A stretch of DNA of 64,000 nt from Balanoglossus misakiensis (Eukaryota > Hemichordata). The DNA is taken from positions 12,524,001 to 12,588,000 of the forward strand of contig CM082588.2 in assembly GCA_040954595.2 (NCBI GenBank), read 5' to 3'. The first letter of the stretch is position 1. Each line of letters starts with the position of its first letter. The notes below the pieces were generated by a model. The model was given only the letters and a program-made list of their open reading frames with translations. It searched no databases and was not told the DNA's origin. Made by a program: the position numbers and the translations under genes. Positions 56,401-64,000 of this stretch are shown one piece after another.

Positions 56401-59400
56401 CTTTAATCTTGTTGCATTCATGTTGAAATCGCTTGTTAAAACATTTTCATTTGAAATTAAAAATGTGAATAAAAAACGATTTAATACCGAATTAATCACT
56501 TAAAGTGAAAAATAATGCGTTTTATATCAAATTTCAAAGACGGGTTTAATAATGATGTCAGGGTGTTTTTTATGACTAAATAAGTTTGTATTTAACTTTA
56601 AAATACATTACGGATCATTTTTCATTTAAAACCTGAATTATGGAACAAGCATTGTTTTAGTATAGCATTAAAGAGTTTTCATTCCCAAATAATTAGTTTT
56701 TTTTTATAATATACACAAAGAAAGATTTAAGAATTATATATTACTGTTTTAGAGCTATATGCGTGTATTGATGTATCGATTGTTTATTTAATCATATTTT
56801 TTTCAAAATACACAATGTGAATACAATATCTTTTTAAGCATAAAATCGATTTGAATTCCAAAAAAATCGCTTACTAAATAAATTATTTTCAAAATACGCA
56901 ATATTATTATCACATCGATTTTATATCATATTAACAATTTTAAAGTGAGGTTTTTAAATGATCCAAAAGTGTTTTCATGCCTTAAATAGTTTTTTGAAAT
57001 GTTTATTGTCTTTTTTAATATAAAAAAGCAATATGGAAAATACATCGTTTTTTATGTCGTATTGAAAAGTTTTTCTGCCAAAATATTGTGTTTTAGTAAT
57101 ACTTTCAATGAAAGTTTTAGAATGATTAAAAAGTATTTAAAAGCCTTAAATAGAGAGAAAAATTTTAAAAGGAATTTAGAATGTTTATAATCCTAAATAA
57201 GGGTGTGTTTGAGTTTGAAACCTCTATCTATTAATTTTTATTAAAAATGTGCGAGATGAAGTTCTTGGTCCTGAATATAGGATGGTTTTGTGTTATGTTC
57301 AAAGAAAGGTTTTAGAATGATTTAACCTTTTTTTCAAAGGCTTAAATATGGGTGTAAATATATAGAAATTGCTTTTTAAATCATTTCCGTTAAAAATACG
57401 CTATATGAATATGACATTGATTTTAAAAGGTATTAAACATTTTTTGTGAAAAACTAAAGCGTGTTATAGAAAAAAAATTCAAAAAGGTTTTTAATGGTCC
57501 CACATTGTTTTTTAGCCTAAATAAGTGGATTTGAATTTAAAATGCTTATTGAATCGTTTTTATTTAATACATGCGATATGAAACTAACAACGTTTTTGTG
57601 TCGTATTGAGCAGTTTTCTTGCCAAATAATGTTTTTTGTAATACATTCAAAAGAGACTTTAGAATGATTAGAAACCGGTTCAACGCCTCGCAAAACATTT
57701 ATATTGGAATTGCTTGTTAAATCATTTTTTTTAGCTTATTTGATATTTATTCAATACATATATAAATTAACACATCTATTTTATATCAGTTTTTGGAGTT
57801 TGAAATCAGTATCTAATAATTTTTATTTAAATGTGCGTTATGGACCAAACATCGTTTTAGTATTGTATTTAAAGTTTTTGTCCACAAATTAATGGTGGTT
57901 TTGTATCATATTCAAAGAAATGATTTAGGATGATTTTAAAGTGTTCTGAAGCCTTTAATCTTGTTGCATTCATGTTGAAATCGCTTGTTAAAACATTTTC
58001 ATTTGAAATTAAAAATGTGAATAAAAAACGATTTAATACCGAATTAATCACTTAAAGTGAAAAATAATGCGTTTTATATCAAATTTCAAAGACGGGTTTA
58101 ATAATGATGTCAGGGTGTTTTTTATGAGTAAATAAGTTTGTATTTAACTTTAAAATACATTACGGATCATTTTTCATTTAAAACCTGAATTATGGAACAA
58201 GCATTGTTTTAGTATAGTATTAAAGAGTTTTCATTCCCAAATAATTAGTTTTTTTTTATAATATACACAAAGAAAGATTTAAGAATTATATATTACTGTT
58301 TTAGAGCTATATGCGTGTATTGATGTATCGATTGTTTATTTAATCATATTTTTTTCAAAATACACAATGTGAATACAATATCTTTTTAAGCATAAAATCG
58401 ATTTGAATTCCAAAAAAATCGCTTACTAAATAAATTATTTTCAAAATACGCAATATTATTATCACATCGATTTTATATCATATTAACAATTTTAAAGTGA
58501 GGTTTTAAAATGATCCAAAAGTGTTTTCATGCCTTAAATAGTTTTTTGAAATGTTTATTGTCTTTTTTAATATAAAAAAGCAATATGGAAAATACATCGT
58601 TTTTTATGTCGTATTGAAAAGTTTTTCTGCCAAAATATTGTGTTTTAGTAATACTTTCAATGAAAGTTTTAGAATGATTAAAAAGTATTTAAAAGCCTTA
58701 AATAGAGAGAAAAATTTTAAAAGGAATTTAGAATGTTTATAATCCTAAATAAGGGTGTGTTTGAGTTTGAAACCTCTATCTATTAATTTTTATTAAAAAT
58801 GTGCGAGATGAAGTTCTTGGTCCTGAATATAGGATGGTTTTGTGTTATGTTCAAAGAAAGGTTTTAGAATGATTTAACCTTTTTTTCAAAGGCTTAAATA
58901 TGGGTGTAAATATATAGAAATTGCTTTTTAAATCATTTCCGTTAAAAATACGCTATATGAATATGACATTGATTTTAAAAGGTATTAAGCATTTTTTGTG
59001 AAAAACTTAAGCGTGTTATAGAAAAAAAATTCAAAAGGTTTTTAAAAGATCCCACATTGTTTTTTAGCCTAAATGAGTGGTTTTGAATTTAAAATCTTAT
59101 TGAATCGTTTTTATTTAATACATGCGATATGAAACTAACAACGTTTTTGTGTCGTAGTGAGCAGTTTTCTTGCCAAATAATGTTTTTTTGTAATACATTC
59201 AAAAGAGACTTTAGAATAATTAGAAACCGGTTTAATGCCTCGGAAAACATTTATATTGGAATTGCTTGTAAAATCATTTTTTTAGCTTATTTGATATTTA
59301 TTCAATACATATATAAATCAAAACATCTATTTTATATCAGTTTTTGGAGTTTGAAATCAGTATATAATAATTTTTATTAAAACGTGCGTTATGGACCAAA

Positions 59401-60135
59401 CATCGTTTTAGTATTGTCCACAAATTAATGGTAGTTTTGTATCATATTCAAAGAAATGATTTAGAATGATTTTTAAGTGTTCTCAAGCCTTTAATCATGT
59501 TGCATTCATGTTGAAATCGCTTGTTTAAACATTTTCATTTGAAATAAACAATGTGATTAAAAAACGATTTTATACCGAATCAAACCCTTCAAGTGAAAAA
59601 TAATGCGTTTTATATCAAATTTTAAAAACGGGTTTAATAAAGATCTCAGGATGTTTTTTATGACTAAATAAGTTTGTATTTAACTTTAAAATGCTTTACG
59701 GATCATTTTCATTTAAAACCTGAAATATAGAACAAGCATTGTTATAGTATATTATTAAAGTTTTTTATTATTAGTTTTTTTTTATAATATATACAAAGAA
59801 AGGTTAAAGAATTATAAGTTACTGTTTTGGAGCTTTAAATATGCGTGTATTGATGTATCGGTGGTTTATTTAATCACATTTTTTCAAAATAAACAATGTG
59901 AATAAAACATCTTTTTATACCTTATTAAATAGTTTTTTTCATCAAAATGAGGGGTGTTTTATAGTATTTTCGACAAAAAAATTGATTTCAATGTTTTAAG
60001 CCTATTCATGTTGATTTCCTTTGTTTTGAAGCATAAATAAATACATTTTATTAATTAGCTGGCAGAGGGAATTTGTAGGAGTTTGTATTATTGACAGAAG
60101 TGAGTTCTTCCATGGTCATTATCTTTGGTCGCGTT
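53478..60135. repeat. AT-rich satellite C', reverse orientation, with ~1.55-kb higher-order repeat
   Basis: The marker gacattgattttaaaaggta occurs at 54,216, 55,858, 57,413 and 58,965 (spacing 1,642, 1,555 and 1,552 bp). The last two full copies are nearly identical; for example 56,317-56,499 and 57,869-58,051 give the same translation. Each higher-order unit contains about six diverged monomers of ~160-350 bp marked by ttagaatgatt. Phrases are the reverse complements of those in 51,736-53,471. No believable genes. Confidence 0.85.
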
Positions 60136-60964
60136 TAAAAATTGTAGGTTTTGGTTCGTAATAGCGTTTTGGTGTTGTTTAGTTCGGTATGCGTTTCGAT
60201 TTAGGCCAATCTTTACGTTAAGATTTTTTGGGTGGTCTTCGAGTATTGGGTAATGATAGGGCTAGGGTCAATTTTGACTTGGTTTGGGATGTTTGAGTTA
60301 TGATAGGTTGGGTGACTGCCAGGATTTAAATTTGTGGTGGGTCTTGTGCGGTTTTGGGGATGGAGATCGGGGTGGTGATAGGGAGGCATGGGAATATGTT
60401 GGGGTAAAGTTGGCTGGTAGTGGTGATAGCTGACAAGGTAGTGAGCCTTAGTTGAAATTGAGAGTTGGATCTGTGATTGGTGTTTGAGTTATAACGTATT
60501 TTTTAAGAGTATAATTCTGGGATTTACTTCGGATTGAGGTTTGAGGTAAGAAGTGGATTGGTTCGGTTAAGGTGGGGTCCCAGTAAGGATTAGGTTTCGG
60601 GATGAGTTTGGAAGGATGATATATTGGATCAAATCTTTGGTCACCTATTTTCTACACATGGAAGGTTTTGGTTTGTAATAGAGTCCTGATGTTGTATTGT
60701 TAGTGTGGCAGAGTTTGGATTTGGATGCCAATCTTTAAGTTAAGTGTTATTTCGTTGGCCGTCGGGTATTGATGTTTGGCTTGGGTGATGATAGGTGAGC
60801 TAGGGCTATTTTGATTTGGTTTGGATTGTTTGGGTTATAATAGGTTGGGTGACTGCCAGAATTTAAATTTGTGGGTGGTGTAAGGTGTGGTGTAAGAGAT
60901 GGAGGCATTATGGGTTCTTGTTCGGTTTTGGTGAAGGATGCCAGGGTGGTGATGGGGGGGGGGG
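60110..60964 (+). repeat. Satellite B', reverse-complement copies of satellite B
   Basis: About 1.5 units in the opposite orientation. Signatures are ggttttggttcgtaatag, gtgatagctgacaaggta, ccagtaaggattaggtttcg and ccaatctttaagttaagtg, each the complement of satellite B phrases. The plus strand is now G-rich. Ends in a G run at ~60,955-60,963. Confidence 0.9.
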
Positions 60965-62816
60965 CTTCAACTCTAATCCTTGACCCATGACCCTTGATCC
61001 TTGATCTCCAACTCTTGAACTCTAATCCTTAACACTTGACCTTTGACCCATCAACCCTTGACCCCTTAACTCAAACTTTTTAACCTTTGAACTCCTACCC
61101 TTGACCTTTGACTGTTGAACTACAACCTTTGACCCTTGAACTCTATCACTTGACCATTAAACTCTAATACTTGGCTACTGACTATTGGTCCCTTGACCTT
61201 TGAACCTTGACCTCTGACCCTTGAACCTTAAACCTTTGACCTTTGAACTCTAACCCTTGACACTTGAACCCTTGACCATTAAACTTTAACGCTTGAAAAC
61301 AGACCGTTGACCCTTGATCTTCAACTGTTGAACCCTAACCCTTGACCTTTGAACCTTCAACTCTAACCCTTGACCCTTGACCTCTTGACCTTAACTCCAA
61401 CTTCTGACTTTTGAACTCTAACTCTTGACCTTTGACCCTTGACCTTTGACCCTTGAAATGTAACCTTTGACCCTTGATCCTTGATCTCCATCTCTTGAAC
61501 TCTGACCCTTGACTCTTGACCTCTTGACCTTAACTCCAACTTTTGACTTTTGAACTCTGACCCTTGACCTTTGACCCTTGACCTTCGACCCTTGAAATCT
61601 AACCTTTGACCCTTGACACTTTGACCGCTTGATCCTAGATCTCCAACCCTTGAACTCTAACCCTTGACCTTTGAACTTTCAAAACTACCCCCTGACCCTT
61701 GATCTCTTAAACTTAACTCCAACTTTTTACTTTTGAACACTAACCTTGACCTTTGACCCTTGAACTATAACCTTTGACCCTTGAACTATATCACTTAAAC
61801 TCTAATACTTGGCCACTGACTCTTGGTCCCTTGACCCTTGACCCTTGCAACTTTGACCCTTGAAATCTAATCTTTGACCCCTTGAACCTTGATCTCCAAC
61901 TCTTGAACTCTAATCCTTGACCTTTGAACCTTCAACTCTAACCCTTGACCCTTGACCTCTTGACCTTAACTCCAACTTTTGACTTTTGAACTCTAACCCT
62001 TGACCTTTGACCCTTGACCCTTGACCTTTGACCCATGAAATCTATCCTTTGACCCTCCAACTCTTGAACTCTAACCCATGACCTTTGAACCTTCAACTCT
62101 AACCCTTGACTCTTGACCTCTTGACCTTAATTCCAACTTTTGACTTTTGAACTCGAACCCTTGACCTTTGAGCCTTGACCCCTTGAACCTTGATCTCCAA
62201 CTCTTGAACTCTAACCCTTGACCTTTGAACATTCAACTCTAACCCAAGACCCTTGACCTCTTGACCTTAACTCCAACTTTTGACTTTTGAACTCTAACCC
62301 TTGACCTTTGACCCTTTAAATGTAACCTTTGACCTTTGACCCCTTGATCCTTGATCTCCAACTCTTGAACTCTAACCCTTGACCTTTGACCCTTGAACTA
62401 TATCACTTAAACTCTAATACTTGGCCACTGACTCTTGGTCTCTTGACCCTTGACCCTTGCAACTTTGACCCTTGAAATCTAACATTTGACCCTTGACCCT
62501 TTGACGCCATGATCCTTGATCTCCAACTCTTGAACTCTAATCCTTGACCTTTGAACCTTCAACTCTAACCCTTGACCCTTGACCTAAACTCCAACTTTTG
62601 GCTTTTGACCTTTGACCCTTGAAATCTAACCTTTGACCCTTGACCCTTTGACCCCTTGATCCTTGATCTCCAATTCTTGAACTCTAACCCTTGACTCTTG
62701 ACCTCTTTACCTTAACTCCAACTTTTGACTTTTGAACTCTAACCCTTGACCTTTGACCCTTGAAATCTAACCTTGACCCTTGACATTTTGACCGCTTGAT
62801 CCTAGATCTCCAACTC
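60965..62816 (-). repeat. Minisatellite A', reverse-complement relative of minisatellite A
   Basis: Built from cccttgacc, tgaactctaacccttgacc and ctccaactcttgaac blocks, which are complements of the aagggtc and gttagagttc blocks of A. Sub-units marked by cttaactccaacttttgac recur at 120-320-bp intervals. It abuts the telomere directly: ctccaactc is followed by ttagggg. Confidence 0.9.
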
Positions 62817-63070
62817 TTAGGGGTTAGGGGTTAGGGGTTAGGGGTTAGGGGTTAGGGTTAGGGGTTAGGGGTTAGGGGTTAGGGTTAGGGTTAGGGTTAG
62901 GGTTAGGGTTAGGGTTAGGGTTAGGGTTGGGGTTAGGGTTAGGGTTGGGGTTGGGGTTGGGGTTGGGGTTGGGGTTGGGGTTGGGGTTGGGGTTAGGGTT
63001 GGGGTTGGGGTTAGGGTTGGGGTTGGGGTTAGGGTTGGGGTTGGGGTTAGGGTTGGGGTTAGGGTTGGGG
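62817..63070 (+). repeat. Telomere, proximal variant repeats (TTAGGGG, TTGGGG, TTAGGG)
   Basis: Five TTAGGGG, one TTAGGG, three TTAGGGG, a block of TTAGGG, then a mixture dominated by TTGGGG with scattered TTAGGG; the last TTGGGG ends at 63,070. Such mixed proximal repeats are typical of the centromere-side part of telomeres, where terminal erosion and resynthesis rarely reach. Confidence 0.95.
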
Positions 63071-64000
63071 TTAGGGTTAGGGTTAGGGTTAGGGTTAGGG
63101 TTAGGGTTAGGGTTAGGGTTAGGGTTAGGGTTAGGGTTAGGGTTAGGGTTAGGGTTAGGGTTAGGGTTAGGGTTAGGGTTAGGGTTAGGGTTAGGGTTAG
63201 GGTTAGGGTTAGGGTTAGGGTTAGGGTTAGGGTTAGGGTTAGGGTTAGGGTTAGGGTTAGGGTTAGGGTTAGGGTTAGGGTTAGGGTTAGGGTTAGGGTT
63301 AGGGTTAGGGTTAGGGTTAGGGTTAGGGTTAGGGTTAGGGTTAGGGTTAGGGTTAGGGTTAGGGTTAGGGTTAGGGTTAGGGTTAGGGTTAGGGTTAGGG
63401 TTAGGGTTAGGGTTAGGGTTAGGGTTAGGGTTAGGGTTAGGGTTAGGGTTAGGGTTAGGGTTAGGGTTAGGGTTAGGGTTAGGGTTAGGGTTAGGGTTAG
63501 GGTTAGGGTTAGGGTTAGGGTTAGGGTTAGGGTTAGGGTTAGGGTTAGGGTTAGGGTTAGGGTTAGGGTTAGGGTTAGGGTTAGGGTTAGGGTTAGGGTT
63601 AGGGTTAGGGTTAGGGTTAGGGTTAGGGTTAGGGTTAGGGTTAGGGTTAGGGTTAGGGTTAGGGTTAGGGTTAGGGTTAGGGTTAGGGTTAGGGTTAGGG
63701 TTAGGGTTAGGGTTAGGGTTAGGGTTAGGGTTAGGGTTAGGGTTAGGGTTAGGGTTAGGGTTAGGGTTAGGGTTAGGGTTAGGGTTAGGGTTAGGGTTAG
63801 GGTTAGGGTTAGGGTTAGGGTTAGGGTTAGGGTTAGGGTTAGGGTTAGGGTTAGGGTTAGGGTTAGGGTTAGGGTTAGGGTTAGGGTTAGGGTTAGGGTT
63901 AGGGTTAGGGTTAGGGTTAGGGTTAGGGTTAGGGTTAGGGTTAGGGTTAGGGTTAGGGTTAGGGTTAGGGTTAGGGTTAGGGTTAGGGTTAGGGTTAGGG
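63071..64000 (+). repeat. Telomere, uniform TTAGGG repeats (155 copies) to window end
   Basis: 930 bp of TTAGGG without a visible variant. The G-rich strand reads 5'->3' toward the right edge, as at a right chromosome end. The real tract may extend beyond the assembled sequence. Confidence 0.98.

Noticed and set aside
54715-58742. Identical 60-63-codon open frames repeated every ~1.55 kb in the AT-rich satellite
   Set aside because: Their identity reflects the higher-order repeat itself. Composition is low-complexity AT-rich coding and no domain is recognisable.
53478-60964. Inverted right arm as a simple assembly chimera
   Set aside because: The arms differ in length, satellite copy number and base sequence well beyond read error, and the C' higher-order array has no mirror on the left. 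An artefact is therefore less likely, though spanning reads are still needed for proof.
62817-63070. TTGGGG repeats as a sign of a ciliate chromosome
   Set aside because: TTGGGG is confined to the proximal variant zone, while the terminal tract is TTAGGG. Introns, LINEs and EGF exons are animal-like.

Overview
The window is the end of a eukaryotic, almost certainly animal, chromosome. The last ~1.2 kb is a telomere whose G-rich strand (TTAGGG) runs off the right edge. The left ~39.5 kb consists of small exons (about 120 bp) coding for cysteine-rich EGF-like and GCC2/GCC3-like modules, separated by introns full of transposon remnants (Ty3/gypsy gag, CR1/L2-like LINEs, MITEs). An invertebrate with TTAGGG telomeres, such as amphioxus, another invertebrate deuterostome or a mollusc, fits. 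The sequence alone does not fix the species.

Layout. (1) 1-39,193: a segmental tandem array on a ~19.3-kb period. Unit 1 is 1-19,533 (its left edge is cut by the window), unit 2 is 19,534-38,792, and unit 3 is only ~400 bp before it breaks off at 39,193. Each unit carries, on the plus strand, about six EGF-like exons, then five or six GCC2/GCC3-like exons, then another block of EGF-like exons. Most exons have symmetric phase-1 boundaries. Many show in-frame stops, frameshifts or lost splice sites. Some lesions are shared by both units, so they predate the duplication; others are private to one unit. I therefore read this as a decaying (pseudogenised) segment of a large modular extracellular-protein gene, with some exons still intact. 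No first exon, promoter or poly(A) site was identified. (2) 39,421-39,551: one more damaged EGF exon, the last gene-like sequence before the telomere. (3) 39,610-62,815: a 23-kb subtelomeric domain arranged as an imperfect giant inverted repeat: minisatellite A (G-rich strand, 39.6-45.6 kb), a spacer, satellite B (C-rich strand, 46.4-51.7 kb), AT-rich satellite C (51.75-53.47 kb), then C' (53.48-60.1 kb), B' (60.1-60.96 kb) and A' (60.97-62.8 kb) in reverse orientation. The turn-around lies at ~53,472-53,477 inside a small hairpin. (4) 62,817-64,000: telomere, with TTAGGGG/TTGGGG variant repeats proximally and 155 uniform TTAGGG repeats distally.

The intact EGF exons share an eight-cysteine spacing, C-x4-C-x5-C-x6-C-x4-C-x-C-x2-C-x5-C, i.e. 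the six EGF cysteines plus two extra. The two near-identical units also act as a before/after record: a LINE insertion and a MITE present in unit 1 have clean empty sites in unit 2, and several deletions with short junction homologies are reciprocal between units. I saw no bacterial-type system, CRISPR array, rRNA or tRNA gene. The most unusual features are the inverted subtelomere architecture and the eight-cysteine EGF exon array that runs up to it.
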